The translations under genes were made by a program, and so were the position numbers. The notes beneath the pieces are model-generated. The model worked only from the letters and a program-made list of their open reading frames with translations. It was not told the origin of the DNA and did not search any database. 64,000 nt of DNA from Pseudomonas putida NBRC 14164 (lineage in GTDB: Bacteria; Pseudomonadota; Gammaproteobacteria; Pseudomonadales; Pseudomonadaceae), in the NCBI RefSeq assembly GCF_000412675.1, contig NC_021505.1:4768501-4832500 (forward strand), read 5' to 3'. Positions 53,442 to 62,569 of the stretch are shown here, piece by piece. Positions within the stretch are counted from its first letter, which is position 1. Every line of letters begins with the position of its first letter.

Positions 53442-54251
53442 ATGGTCTCCTCTCCCAGCCTCATCCCCAACCTGATCGCTGCCGGCCTATATATAGCGGC
53501 GGCCATCTACCAGGGCTCGCACCTGGCCCAGGGCCGCAAGTCCGACAAGCGCCTGCTCGCCCTGCTGGGTACCTTCGCGGTGCTCGCCCAGGCTGGTGCG
53601 CTGTACTTCCAGCTGATCACCCCGCTGGGCCTGAGCCTGGACTTCTTCAGCGCCGCCAGCCTGATCGCCGTGGCCGTCATCGGCCTGACCCTGCTGGCCT
53701 GCCTGCGCATACCGGTCGAAAACCTGCTGGTGCTGCTGTTCCCGCTGGGCGCGGTGACGGCGCTGCTGGCGCAGTTCGCGCCGCCTGGCACCGTGCCGCT
53801 GATCAACGAAGAGCCGGGCATCCTCGCGCATATCCTGCTGTCGATCCTGGCGTACGGGCTGTTCACCATCGCGGTGTTCCAGTCGCTGCTGCTGCTGCTG
53901 CAAGACCGCCAGCTGAAGAACAAGCACCCCTCCGGGCTGATTCGCAACTTCCCGCCCCTGCAAACCATGGAAAGCCTGCTGTTCGGCTTCCTCTGGGCCG
54001 GCTGGTGCCTGCTGTCGCTGTCGCTGATCTCCGGCTGGCTGTTCCTCGACAACCTGTTTGCCCAGCACCTGGTCCACAAGACCTTGCTGGCCTGTGTCGC
54101 CTGGGTGGTGTTCAGCGTACTGTTGTGGGGCCGCACCCGCCTGGGCTGGCGTGGTCACAAGGCCATCCGCTGGACGCTGGCCGGTTTCTGCCTGCTGATG
54201 CTGGCCTATTTCGGCAGCAAGCTGGTTCGCGAATTCATCCTGCATATCTGA
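53442..54251 (+). CDS. Cytochrome c assembly-like inner-membrane protein (YpjD/CcsA family)
   Basis: This 269-residue protein has about eight membrane helices and belongs to the CcsA/YpjD group, related to haem-handling proteins of cytochrome c maturation. The C-terminal half has GFLWAGWCLLSLSLISGW, HLVHKTLLACVAWVVF and LGWRGHKAIRW, with histidines that bind haem in relatives. The gene is next to ffh and upstream of a CBS/CorC gene, an arrangement conserved in pseudomonads. Function in this branch is not known. Confidence 0.88.
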   Translation: MVSSPSLIPNLIAAGLYIAAAIYQGSHLAQGRKSDKRLLALLGTFAVLAQAGALYFQLITPLGLSLDFFSAASLIAVAVIGLTLLACLRIPVENLLVLLFPLGAVTALLAQFAPPGTVPLINEEPGILAHILLSILAYGLFTIAVFQSLLLLLQDRQLKNKHPSGLIRNFPPLQTMESLLFGFLWAGWCLLSLSLISGWLFLDNLFAQHLVHKTLLACVAWVVFSVLLWGRTRLGWRGHKAIRWTLAGFCLLMLAYFGSKLVREFILHI

Positions 54252-54260
54252 CGGCCGCTC

Positions 54261-55466
54261 ATGGACACACTGCCGTACGCACCGCTACTCGGCACCCTCG
54301 CACTGGCGCTGCTGTGGTCGGCGCTGTTCACCACGGTGGATGCCGCCCGCCTGCTGCTCAATGGCTCGCTGCGCACCTTTGATGACGGCCAGCCCTTGCT
54401 CCCGGCCCAGGCACTGGTGCTGTGCGCCAGTTTGGGCAAGCTGCTGGTGCTGGGCCTCGCCTGCCTGATAGGCCAGCGCCATAGCGGCGAGCACGGCTTC
54501 TGGCTGGCAGGGCTGGCCGCCACCCTCACCTTGCTGGTGTTTGCCGAGTACGTGCCGCGGCGCCTGGCCCGGCGTAACCCGCAGGCCTGCGTCAGCCTCG
54601 GTAGCAGCCTGCTTAAAGTGCCCCTCGCCCTCCTGCAGCCGCTGGCCTGCCTGCTGGACGGTTTCGCCAAGCTGCTCCTGCGCCCGTTCCGCGTGCAACC
54701 TACGGCCGTGGCCCTGCACCCTCAGGAAGCCGACGACTTTGACGAAGACGAGGAGCACGAAACACCCCGCCACGGCCTGCTCGACGGCCTGCAGTCGCTG
54801 GACAAGGTCACCGTCAACGACATCCTGGTACCGCGCAACGAAGTGGACGGCATCAACCTCGACGAGCCGATCGGGCGCATCATCGAGCAGTTGATCATCA
54901 GCCGCCACACCCGTCTGCCGGTCTACCACAACGACATCAACCAGGTTGAAGCAATCCTCAACACCAAGCTGATCAGCCACCTGCTGCCCAAGGCCGACCT
55001 GACCCTGGAGGCGCTGCACAGCGCCTGCTACGAACCCTATTTCGTACCAGAAAGCACGCCCCTGCAAATGCAGCTGCTGAACTTCCACAAGCAGCAGCGC
55101 CGGCTGGGTGTGGTAGTGGACGAGTACGGCGAGGTGCAGGGCATCGTCACCCTGGAAGACATCCTCGAAGAGATCGTTGGCGAGTTCGAGGACGAACAGA
55201 GCCTGGAAAACCCCCACGTACACCCGCAACCCGATGGCACCTTCGTCATCGACGGCAACGCTTCGCTGCGCGAAATCAACCGCACCCTGGGCTGGCACCT
55301 GCCCTGCGACGGCGGGCCGAAAACCCTCAACGGGCTGGTTACCGAAGCACTGGAAAGCATCCCGGAAAGTGCCGTTTGCCTGAAGATCGGCCGCTATCGC
55401 CTGGAAATCCTCGAAACAGAGGACAATTGTGCCAGTAAGGTACTGGTGTGGACCGTGACCCGATAG
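54261..55466 (+). CDS. CNNM/CBS/CorC-domain membrane protein
   Basis: This 401-residue protein has four N-terminal helices of the CNNM (DUF21) type (about 1-140). An acidic linker (about 154-170) leads to a pair of CBS domains (ILVPRNEVDGINLDEPIGRI, then VVDEYGEVQGIVTLEDILEE), and a C-terminal CorC/HlyC domain (DGTFVIDGNASLREINRTLG) ends it. Relatives are linked to Mg2+ or Co2+ transport and envelope stability; the ion here is not known. It starts ten bases after the ypjD-like gene, so the two are one operon. A weak hairpin spans its stop codon (55455-55481). Confidence 0.9.
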   Translation: MDTLPYAPLLGTLALALLWSALFTTVDAARLLLNGSLRTFDDGQPLLPAQALVLCASLGKLLVLGLACLIGQRHSGEHGFWLAGLAATLTLLVFAEYVPRRLARRNPQACVSLGSSLLKVPLALLQPLACLLDGFAKLLLRPFRVQPTAVALHPQEADDFDEDEEHETPRHGLLDGLQSLDKVTVNDILVPRNEVDGINLDEPIGRIIEQLIISRHTRLPVYHNDINQVEAILNTKLISHLLPKADLTLEALHSACYEPYFVPESTPLQMQLLNFHKQQRRLGVVVDEYGEVQGIVTLEDILEEIVGEFEDEQSLENPHVHPQPDGTFVIDGNASLREINRTLGWHLPCDGGPKTLNGLVTEALESIPESAVCLKIGRYRLEILETEDNCASKVLVWTVTR

Positions 55467-55739
55467 CTATACTCGGGTCACGCTTACCCAGCCCCGCCGT
55501 CACGCCTGCTACCCGCACCCGGCGTTCCACGGCCAGTCCGCTCCACTGACACGCCCCGCGGTCCTGCTTCAACACCCCGAACAGTGCCCGCCCCGCCCCT
55601 ATCCCCCTTGGGCTATCGTCAGTCGAGCGCACACAACAACAAACGCTCCGGCGTCCGCGCAACCGTGCCTGCCCTTTCGCTCAGCACACCGCGCGGGCCC
55701 CGCCCATGGAGCCGGACCAGACTGTTAGGGACCTACTTA

Positions 55740-57038
55740 ATGACAAGCAGCACCTACGCCGAAGCGCCTGCCGCGCCGGTCAACTCGCCCGCGCGGGTAG
55801 CCACTGCCAGCTTCATCGGCACCGCCATCGAGTTCTACGACTTCTACGTGTACGCCACTGCTGCTGCCCTGGTGATCGGCCCGGTATTCTTCCCATCCGG
55901 GTCGGGCACCGCGCAAATGCTGGCTGCCTTCCTCACCTTCGGCATCGCCTTCCTCGCTCGCCCGCTGGGTTCGGCGTTGTTCGGCCACTTTGGCGACCGT
56001 ATCGGCCGCAAATCGACCCTGGTTGCCTCGCTGCTGCTGATGGGTGTCTCCACCACCGCCATCGGCGTATTGCCGGGCTATGACAGCATTGGCGTGTGGG
56101 CGCCGATCATCCTGTGCCTGCTGCGCTTTGGCCAAGGCCTGGGCCTGGGCGGTGAATGGGGTGGCGCGGCGCTGCTGGCCACCGAGAACGCCCCCGAAGG
56201 CAAGCGCGCCTGGTTCGGCATGTTCCCCCAGTTGGGCCCTTCGATCGGCTTTTTGGCCGCCAACGGCCTTTTCCTGACCCTGGCCCTGACGCTCAGCGAC
56301 GAGCAGTTCCGTGAATGGGGCTGGCGTATTCCGTTCCTGCTCAGTGCGGCGCTGGTGCTGGTGGGCCTGTATGTGCGCCTGAAACTTGAAGAAAGCCCAG
56401 TCTTCGCCAAGGCTGTCGCCCGCCACGAGCGGGTGAAAATGCCAGTGGTCGAGCTGTTTTCCAGCTACTGGCTGCCCACCCTGCTGGGCGCGGCGGCGAT
56501 GGTGGTGTGCTACGCGCTGTTCTATATCTCCACGGTGTTCTCGCTGAGCTACGGCGTGACCACGTTGGGCTACAGCCGCGAGACGTTCCTGGGCCTGCTG
56601 TGCTTCGCGGTGGTGTTCATGGCCCTGGCCACGCCGCTGTCGGCCTGGCTCAGCGACCGTTACGGGCGCAAGCCGGTGCTGATCGTCGGCGGCCTGCTGG
56701 CCGTAGCTTCGGGCTTTGCCATGGAGCCACTGCTGACTTCGGGATCGACGACGGGTGTGGCGCTGTTCCTGGCCATCGAGCTGTTCCTGATGGGTGTGAC
56801 CTTTGCGCCGATGGGGGCACTGCTGCCCGAGCTGTTCCCGACTCACGTGCGTTATACCGGGGCTTCGGCGGCGTATAACCTGGGCGGGATTGTCGGGGCC
56901 TCGGCGGCACCGTTCTTTGCCCAGAAGCTGGTCAGCATGGGCGGGTTGAGCTGGGTGGGGGGCTATGTGTCGGCTGCGGCGGTGATCAGCCTGATTGCGG
57001 TGCTGTGCCTGAAAGAGACCCGTAATACCGAGCTGTAA
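55740..57038 (+). CDS. MFS transporter of the metabolite:H+ symporter family
   Basis: This 432-residue permease has 12 predicted helices. The MHS subfamily signature is seen in SFIGTAIEFYDFYVYATAAA and GHFGDRIGRKSTLVASLL, with the second-half copy SDRYGRKPVLIVGG. Substrates in this group are mostly dicarboxylates, sugars acids or betaines; this one is not known. The ATG at 55740 follows TTAGGGACC, and the long upstream extension of the frame is rejected. A symmetric hairpin follows. Confidence 0.9.
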   Translation: MTSSTYAEAPAAPVNSPARVATASFIGTAIEFYDFYVYATAAALVIGPVFFPSGSGTAQMLAAFLTFGIAFLARPLGSALFGHFGDRIGRKSTLVASLLLMGVSTTAIGVLPGYDSIGVWAPIILCLLRFGQGLGLGGEWGGAALLATENAPEGKRAWFGMFPQLGPSIGFLAANGLFLTLALTLSDEQFREWGWRIPFLLSAALVLVGLYVRLKLEESPVFAKAVARHERVKMPVVELFSSYWLPTLLGAAAMVVCYALFYISTVFSLSYGVTTLGYSRETFLGLLCFAVVFMALATPLSAWLSDRYGRKPVLIVGGLLAVASGFAMEPLLTSGSTTGVALFLAIELFLMGVTFAPMGALLPELFPTHVRYTGASAAYNLGGIVGASAAPFFAQKLVSMGGLSWVGGYVSAAAVISLIAVLCLKETRNTEL

Positions 57039-57043
57039 GCAAT

Positions 57044-57064
57044 GGGGGCCGCAACGCGGCCCCC
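57044..57064. terminator. Hairpin between convergent MFS gene and purT
   Basis: GGGGGCCGC, loop AAC and GCGGCCCCC form a perfect 9-bp stem five bases past the MFS stop and 12 bases from the purT stop. It can end transcription on both strands, though the U-tracts are short. Confidence 0.75.
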
Positions 57065-57076
57065 TGCGGTTTCGAA

Positions 57077-58258
57077 TCAGAACTCGACCTTTACCGCCTG
57101 CGAAGCGCGGGTCGCCTTGGCCCGCGCCAACTCGACCGACTCATCACGCGCCAGGCACACGCCCATGCGGCGGGTGCCGTTGATTTCCGGCTTGCCGAAC
57201 AGGCGAATGGCGGTATCCGGTTCGCTCAGCGCTGCGCCCAGGTTGGCGAAGCTGGTCTGCTGCGACTGCCCTTCTGGCAGGATCACCGCCGAGGCCGACG
57301 GGCCAAACTGGCGCACCACCGGAATCGGCAGGCCGAGAATCGCACGGGCATGCAGGGCGAACTGCGACAGGTCCTGGGAAATCAGGGTGACCAGGCCGGT
57401 GTCATGCGGGCGCGGCGACACTTCGCTGAACCACACCTGGTCGCCCTTCACGAACAGTTCCACGCCGAACAGGCCACGACCGCCAAGGGCATCGGTAACA
57501 GCCTTGGCCACGCGCTGCGACTCGGCAAGCGCTTTCGGGCTCATGGCCTGCGGCTGCCACGACTCCTGATAGTCGCCCTTTTCCTGACGGTGGCCAACCG
57601 GCTCCAGGAAGGTGGTACCGCCGACGTGGCGCACGGTCAGCAGGGTGATTTCGTATTCAAAGTCGATAAAGCCCTCGACGATTACTCGGCCCTTGCCGGC
57701 GCGGCCGCCTTCCTGGGCGTAGTCCCACGACTTCTGCAGGTCGGCGTCGCTGCGCAGCAGGCTCTGGCCTTTGCCCGACGAACTCATCACCGGCTTGACC
57801 ACGCATGGGTAACCGACATCGGCCACGGCCTTGGCGTAGTCTTCATAGGTGTCGGCGAAGTGATACGGCGAGGTCGGCAGGTCCAGCTCTTCGGCGGCCA
57901 GACGGCGAATGCCTTCACGGTTCATGGTCAGCTGCGTGGCGCGGGCGGTCGGCACCACGTTGAACCCTTCGTTTTCCAGCTCGACCAGGGTGGCGGTGGC
58001 GATGGCTTCGATTTCCGGGACGATATAATGCGGCTTCTCGGCCTCGATCACCGCGCGCAGGGCAACGCCATCGAGCATGTTGACCACGTGGCTGCGGTGC
58101 GCCACTTGCATGGCCGGGGCATTGGCGTAGCGGTCGACGGCGATCACTTCGACGCCCAGGCGCTGCAGCTCGATCACCACTTCCTTGCCCAACTCGCCAC
58201 AGCCGCACAGCAGTACACGGGTCGCGGTGGGCGACAAGGGGGTTCCGATACGGGTCAT
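57077..58258 (-). CDS. purT: Formate-dependent phosphoribosylglycinamide formyltransferase
   Basis: PurT uses formate and ATP to make formylglycinamide ribonucleotide in purine synthesis. The 393-residue ATP-grasp enzyme has GCGELGKEVVIELQRLGVEV, the nucleotide loop KPVMSSSGKGQSL, and the C-terminal metal-site region FSEVSPRPHDTGLVTL. Length matches E. coli PurT. Confidence 0.96.
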   Translation of the reverse strand: MTRIGTPLSPTATRVLLCGCGELGKEVVIELQRLGVEVIAVDRYANAPAMQVAHRSHVVNMLDGVALRAVIEAEKPHYIVPEIEAIATATLVELENEGFNVVPTARATQLTMNREGIRRLAAEELDLPTSPYHFADTYEDYAKAVADVGYPCVVKPVMSSSGKGQSLLRSDADLQKSWDYAQEGGRAGKGRVIVEGFIDFEYEITLLTVRHVGGTTFLEPVGHRQEKGDYQESWQPQAMSPKALAESQRVAKAVTDALGGRGLFGVELFVKGDQVWFSEVSPRPHDTGLVTLISQDLSQFALHARAILGLPIPVVRQFGPSASAVILPEGQSQQTSFANLGAALSEPDTAIRLFGKPEINGTRRMGVCLARDESVELARAKATRASQAVKVEF

Positions 58259-58334
58259 TTCAGGTCCTCGAAGGCGTCCGGGGCCGCGCCAGGCTGAGCG
58301 CCGCCCGCTGAAAAAGGACCGCTATTCTACACCA

Positions 58335-58802
58335 TCAACCGGCGACGGCAGCCCGTCGGGCGCGAAATGCCATGGCCAGCCACACGGCAGTGACACCGGC
58401 GAACTTCGACGCCATGGCGGTGCCGATCACTGCCGGGGTCAGGGCGCCGATCATGCCGAAAAAGATGAAGGTATCCACCGGGATACTCAGCGCCGAGCTC
58501 AGCCACAGGCGGTCGCGCAGCGGCCGGCGGGTGATGCTGAACACCAGCCAGTCGATCAGCTCGGAAATGAAGAACGCGGTGGCGCTGGCCAGGGCGATGG
58601 CCGGTTCCGAGGTGACATAGGACAGCACCAGGGCGACCAGCATGGCAACCAGGGCGCCATGGCCGAAGCGGGTCTGCACCATGTCGCGCAGGATGAACAC
58701 CAGGCCGCCCCAGGCAGACCAGATGATGTCCAGGTGCGGGGCGCTGGAAAAGGCGTAGTTGATCAGCACTACGCTGCTGATGTAGGCAATCAGATAGAAC
58801 AT
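58335..58802 (-). CDS. VUT-family (YhhQ-like) queuosine precursor-type transporter
   Basis: This 155-residue membrane protein has about five helices and the VUT/DUF165 pattern AWGGLVFILRDMVQ plus the conserved FFISELIDWLVFS. YhhQ members import queuosine precursors; this shorter form may or may not share that substrate. The gene lies between purT and the DUF1289 gene on the same strand but with gaps. Confidence 0.85.
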   Translation of the reverse strand: MFYLIAYISSVVLINYAFSSAPHLDIIWSAWGGLVFILRDMVQTRFGHGALVAMLVALVLSYVTSEPAIALASATAFFISELIDWLVFSITRRPLRDRLWLSSALSIPVDTFIFFGMIGALTPAVIGTAMASKFAGVTAVWLAMAFRARRAAVAG

Positions 58803-58866
58803 GGCGGGTAGTCTGTGGGCAAGCCGTACAGATTACCGCTGGTGCCTTCGACAGGCAACGCCGTCC

Positions 58867-59061
58867 CTACAGGATGAGGCCGGCCTCTACTGCCCGTTCA
58901 TGGCACAGCTTCAGCACCGCCCGCCGCTCATCGTTGTCCATCCGCCCCCAGCGGCCAATCTCCGCCACGGTGCGCTGGCAGCCGGTGCAGATATCCTGCT
59001 CGTCCAGCGCACAAATGCTTACGCACGGCGAGGCCACCGGCCGCTCTACCACATTACTCAT
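58867..59061 (-). CDS. DUF1289 cysteine-motif protein
   Basis: This 64-residue protein has SPCVSICALDEQDICTGCQR, the DUF1289 cysteine set (four Cys), likely a metal or Fe-S site, then WGRMDNDERRAVL. Function is not known. The ATG at 59061 (or the adjacent one at 59064) overlaps the end of the gamma-carbonic anhydrase gene by 8-11 bp, so the two are translationally coupled. Confidence 0.87.
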   Translation of the reverse strand: MSNVVERPVASPCVSICALDEQDICTGCQRTVAEIGRWGRMDNDERRAVLKLCHERAVEAGLIL

Positions 59062-59578
59062 CATCAACCACCAGCTCCTGGGCATAACGCTGGGCATTGT
59101 GCACGTAATGCGCGGCACTGGCTTCAAGCATGCGCTTCTGCTGCTCGGTCAGTTCACGTACGACCTTGCCGGGCGAGCCGACCACCAGCGAACCGTCGGG
59201 GATTTCCTTGCCCTCGGCGATCAGTGCATTGGCGCCGATGATGCAGTGCTTGCCAATGCGCGCGCCGTTGAGGATCACGGCATTGATACCGACCAGGCTG
59301 TAGTCGCCCACCGTGCAGCCATGCAGCATGGCGTTGTGACCAACGGTGACGCCCTTGCCCAGGGTCAGCGGCGAGCCCATGTCGGTGTGCATCACCGTGC
59401 CATCCTGCACGTTGCTGCCTTCGCCGATATCGATCAGCTCGTTATCCCCGCGCAGCACCGCGCCAAACCACACACTGGCATTGGCCTGCAGGCGCACGTT
59501 GCCGATCAGCGTGGCGTTGGGTGCGGCCCAACTGGTGGGGTGGCTTTCGACCCGCAGGTCGCCCAGGCGGTATTTCAT
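59054..59578 (-). CDS. Gamma-carbonic anhydrase family protein (left-handed beta-helix)
   Basis: This 174-residue trimeric protein has hexapeptide repeats. The zinc ligands of the family are seen in GTVMHTDMG and VGHNAMLHG, with RGDNELIDIGEGSNVQDG before them. It resembles YrdA/PaaY proteins; some have carbonic anhydrase and others thioesterase activity. The DUF1289 gene overlaps its 3' end. Confidence 0.88.
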   Translation of the reverse strand: MKYRLGDLRVESHPTSWAAPNATLIGNVRLQANASVWFGAVLRGDNELIDIGEGSNVQDGTVMHTDMGSPLTLGKGVTVGHNAMLHGCTVGDYSLVGINAVILNGARIGKHCIIGANALIAEGKEIPDGSLVVGSPGKVVRELTEQQKRMLEASAAHYVHNAQRYAQELVVDDE

Positions 59579-59622
59579 GCATGCTCCTCAGGCTGGAACG
59601 CAGACGGCGGGGTAGGCCCCGC

Positions 59623-60222
59623 TCAGTTTTCGATGTAACGCTCAGGGGGCTGGTGCAGGCTGATGCCAGCATCGAACAGCACGTTGACCAGCTCGACGAT
59701 CATGATCGCCGACAACCCCCAGATCTTGTATTCGCCATAGCGGTAGCTGGGCACGTACCAGCTGCGCCCCTGATAATCGATACGGTGGGTATGATCACGC
59801 GGGTCCTGGCGGAAGAATTCCAGCGGCACGGTGAATACTGCCGCGATTTCGGCATCATTGGCGCGGTATTCGACGAAGTCGGGAATAAGCCCGACGAATG
59901 GCGTCACTTTAAGGCCATGCAGCGAAATCAGCGGGCTCAGCGGGCCTATCACTTCCACCAGCCCGGGGGGCAGGCCGATTTCTTCTTCGGCTTCACGCAG
60001 GGCGGTAAACACCAGGTCCGGGTCTTCCGGGTCGCGTCGGCCACCGGGAAAGGCCACTTCGCCACCATGGGTGGACAGCCCCTTGGCGCGCAGGGTCAGG
60101 ACCAGTTCGGGCGCTTCGCTGCGGGTAATGGGCAAAAGGACCGCCGCTTCGGGGAACCGCCGGTCGGTTTCCAGTGATGCGGGTTGGTGATTGCTCATTC
60201 GGCGAAGTAGCTCGTCCAGCAT
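59623..60222 (-). CDS. Nudix CoA pyrophosphatase (NudL-like)
   Basis: This 199-residue Nudix hydrolase splits CoA into phosphopantetheine and adenosine diphosphate. The Nudix box is GGRRDPEDPDLVFTALREAEEEIGL split across the REAEEEIG core, preceded by the CoA-specific THGGEVAFPGG. The start MLDELLRRMSNHQ at 60222 is chosen by family length; the frame extends into the divergent gene. It is divergent from a second Nudix gene with about 125 bp between the starts. Confidence 0.9.
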   Translation of the reverse strand: MLDELLRRMSNHQPASLETDRRFPEAAVLLPITRSEAPELVLTLRAKGLSTHGGEVAFPGGRRDPEDPDLVFTALREAEEEIGLPPGLVEVIGPLSPLISLHGLKVTPFVGLIPDFVEYRANDAEIAAVFTVPLEFFRQDPRDHTHRIDYQGRSWYVPSYRYGEYKIWGLSAIMIVELVNVLFDAGISLHQPPERYIEN

Positions 60223-60346
60223 TGCGCACGCTCGTATCCAAGGCCTGCCTTGCATGATGCACCAAAGCCGCGAAGCACCCAAGCCCCCGCGCTTGCGGCG
60301 GCCCTGCCGGCGCGCCAAGATAGCCTTGAACAAAAGGGAACCCCAC

Positions 60347-60904
60347 ATGAAATTCTGCAGCGCGTGCGGCCAGCCGGTCACTCAGCGGATTCCCGAGGGC
60401 GATAGCCGCCTGCGGTATGTCTGCGAGTCTTGCCAGACCATCCATTACCAGAACCCCAACATCGTCGCCGGCGTGCTACCGACCTGGGGCAGCCAGGTGC
60501 TGCTGTGCCGGCGTGCCATCGAACCACGCCGCGGCTTCTGGACCCTGCCCGCCGGCTTCATGGAGAACGGCGAAACCCTCGACCAGGCCGCCCGTCGCGA
60601 AACCGTCGAGGAAGCCTGCGCCCGGGTCGGGCCGATGAGCCTGTACCAGCTGTTCGATTTGCCGCACATCGACCAGGTGCATGTGTTCTTCCGCGCCGAG
60701 CTGGCAGACCTGGCGTTTGATGTGGGTGTCGAAAGCCTGGAAGTGCGGTTGTTCGAGCAACATGAGATACCGTGGGGCGAGCTGGCTTTCCGCACCGTCA
60801 CACGCACACTAGAATGCTACTATCGCGACCGCATCGGGCAGCACTACCCCATAGGCCATGAGTACCTGCCGCCGATGAACGTCTCGACCTCGACCTCTAC
60901 TTAG
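60347..60904 (+). CDS. Zinc-ribbon Nudix hydrolase
   Basis: This 185-residue protein starts with a four-cysteine zinc ribbon (Cys4, Cys7, Cys26, Cys29 in FCSACG and CESC). The Nudix domain follows, with WTLPAGFMENGETLDQAARR and ETVEEACARVG. The pattern fits NADH- or ADP-ribose-type pyrophosphatases. AAAGGGAA precedes the ATG at 60347; the longer frame through the promoter region is rejected. An L,D-transpeptidase gene follows at 25 bp, possibly in one transcript. Confidence 0.9.
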   Translation: MKFCSACGQPVTQRIPEGDSRLRYVCESCQTIHYQNPNIVAGVLPTWGSQVLLCRRAIEPRRGFWTLPAGFMENGETLDQAARRETVEEACARVGPMSLYQLFDLPHIDQVHVFFRAELADLAFDVGVESLEVRLFEQHEIPWGELAFRTVTRTLECYYRDRIGQHYPIGHEYLPPMNVSTSTST

Positions 60905-60929
60905 AAGAAGCCTTCAGGGATACCGTTAC

Positions 60930-61484
60930 ATGCGCTGGTTGCTTGCCCTTTTCTGCCTTTGCGTTACCTCGGTGTCCCAGGCGGCTTTCACCGAGACCAT
61001 CATTCGCAAGCCCGTGCCGGCAGCGCAAACGCCATCGCCTTCACAGCAGGCGATGCAACCGCTGATCGACAAGGTGCTGGTGATCAAGTCCGAGCGTCGC
61101 CTGCAGCTGATCAGCCGCGGCGAGCCGCTGAAAACCTACCGTATTTCCCTGGGCAAGCAACCAAAGGGCGCCAAGGAACGCGAAGGCGACAAGAAAACCC
61201 CTGAAGGCCTGTACTGGCTGGACTGGCGCAAGCAGAGCGACCGCTTCAACCTGGCCATGCACATCAACTATCCGAACGTGAGCGATGCCGCCCGCGCCAC
61301 CCGCGAAGGGGTGAGTGCCGGCAGCATGATCATGATTCACGGCACGCCGATCAACGACGAGTACCCAGAGTGGTATTTCCACACCCTGGACTGGACCGAT
61401 GGCTGCATTGCCATGCGTAACCGTGACATGCAGGAAGTGTGGGAGCTGGTGCGCGATGGCACGCTGATCGAAATCCGGCCCTGA
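60930..61484 (+). CDS. L,D-transpeptidase (YkuD family)
   Basis: This 184-residue periplasmic enzyme makes 3-3 crosslinks or attaches lipoproteins to peptidoglycan. A signal peptide (about 1-19, ending SQAAF) is followed by a YkuD domain with MIMIHGTP (His137) and the catalytic Cys159 in DWTDGCIAMRN. It is the last core gene before the secretion genes. The start has a moderate ribosome binding site (AGGGAT). Confidence 0.93.
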   Translation: MRWLLALFCLCVTSVSQAAFTETIIRKPVPAAQTPSPSQQAMQPLIDKVLVIKSERRLQLISRGEPLKTYRISLGKQPKGAKEREGDKKTPEGLYWLDWRKQSDRFNLAMHINYPNVSDAARATREGVSAGSMIMIHGTPINDEYPEWYFHTLDWTDGCIAMRNRDMQEVWELVRDGTLIEIRP

Positions 61485-61526
61485 AGAGAAGCCGGAGTGA
61501 TGGTGAAAGACAGTTGCTCCCACAGC

Positions 61527-62186
61527 TTACCACCGCAGGTCGCGTTGCCCTGCCAACGCCTGCGGCCCCAGCCACTGCGCACCTCGTAACAAGGGCACCA
61601 ACGCCGCCTCCGGTTGCAGCTCGAACACCACCTGGGCCCGCCGCCCTTGCAGGTCAGCATCCACGAACAGCTCATGTTGCCCCTGTTGCGCCAGTTGCCC
61701 CCGCAGGCGCCAGCCACTGCGGCAGTCCATTTCCAGCCAGCCCTGCCCCAGGCCCAGTGACCACGGTTCGCTGAGCGCCAGGTCGCTCACCGTTACACGG
61801 CCCTCGCTGCCCAGGCATTGGCGCCCTGCCCCCTGCATGCGGACTGCGCCCTGCCACAGCCCGGCCAGGCGGTAATCCGTGGCCATCGTCGCCTGGGCGC
61901 CCATCGCCGTTGCCTCCAGCCGCCAGCGCCACGGCCAGCCTTCGGCGCGCAATTGCCAGGCCTGCCCCTGAAACCCCAAATGTGCAGTTGCCTGCAAGCG
62001 CCAAGGCTGCACCGACCAGCGCAGAGGCCCCACCGGCCCCAACTGTTGCGCCTGGCCCTGCCACAGGCTGCCACTGGCATCCCGCAGCGGCACACCTGCC
62101 CCGCGAGCCACCCAGGCGGCGGGTAACTCAACGAGCAGGGTCAGGCCGAAAACCAGCAGCACCCACGCCATACCTTTACGGCTCAT
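61527..62186 (-). CDS. gspN: Type II secretion system protein GspN
   Basis: GspN is a bitopic protein of some type II secretion systems with unclear role. The 219-residue product has an N-terminal membrane helix (MAWVLLVFGLTLLVELPAAW) and a beta-rich periplasmic domain (GVPLRDASGSLWQGQAQQLG, then WSVQPWRL). The start MSRKGMAWV at 62186 overlaps the gspM stop by four bases. It is the last gene of the operon. Confidence 0.82.
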   Translation of the reverse strand: MSRKGMAWVLLVFGLTLLVELPAAWVARGAGVPLRDASGSLWQGQAQQLGPVGPLRWSVQPWRLQATAHLGFQGQAWQLRAEGWPWRWRLEATAMGAQATMATDYRLAGLWQGAVRMQGAGRQCLGSEGRVTVSDLALSEPWSLGLGQGWLEMDCRSGWRLRGQLAQQGQHELFVDADLQGRRAQVVFELQPEAALVPLLRGAQWLGPQALAGQRDLRW

Positions 62187-62569
62187 GGCTGCACCACCAG
62201 GTCGAAGCGCAACGCCTTGCCATCCTGTTCCAGCCCCCATTGCAGCGGCGTTACGCCCTCTTCATGCAGGGACTGCAACCAGCCTTGCAGCACCCGTTCA
62301 TCGGCCACCTGGCCACGCAGTTGCCAGGCTTTGCCTTGCACATCGACCTCGGCCAGTACGACCCGTCGCGCCTCGGCCGACTGCTTCAGGCGCTCCAGGC
62401 TCAAGCCCGGGCCGCCATGCAGGCTTGCGGCTTGTTCTGCCAGCCCCCGCCACTGGCTGACCTCGCGCCATTGCGCCAAGCCCTCGCGCAGGGCCAGAAC
62501 AGCCAGCAGCAACGCAATCAGCAACCAGGCGAACTTCAGCCGATGACGCTGCATCCAGTCCTGGTTCAT
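62183..62569 (-). CDS. gspM: Type II secretion system protein GspM
   Basis: GspM is an inner-membrane platform protein that pairs with GspL. The 128-residue protein has a short cytoplasmic tail, one helix (KFAWLLIALLLAVLALREGL) and a ferredoxin-like periplasmic domain (VQGKAWQLRGQVADERVLQ). It overlaps both neighbours by four bases. It is shorter than most GspM proteins. Confidence 0.82.
   Translation of the reverse strand: MNQDWMQRHRLKFAWLLIALLLAVLALREGLAQWREVSQWRGLAEQAASLHGGPGLSLERLKQSAEARRVVLAEVDVQGKAWQLRGQVADERVLQGWLQSLHEEGVTPLQWGLEQDGKALRFDLVVQP

Noticed and set aside
55455..55481. Hairpin over the stop codon of the CBS/CorC gene as a terminator
   Set aside because: The stem includes coding sequence and there is no U-run, so support is too weak to list it as a terminator.
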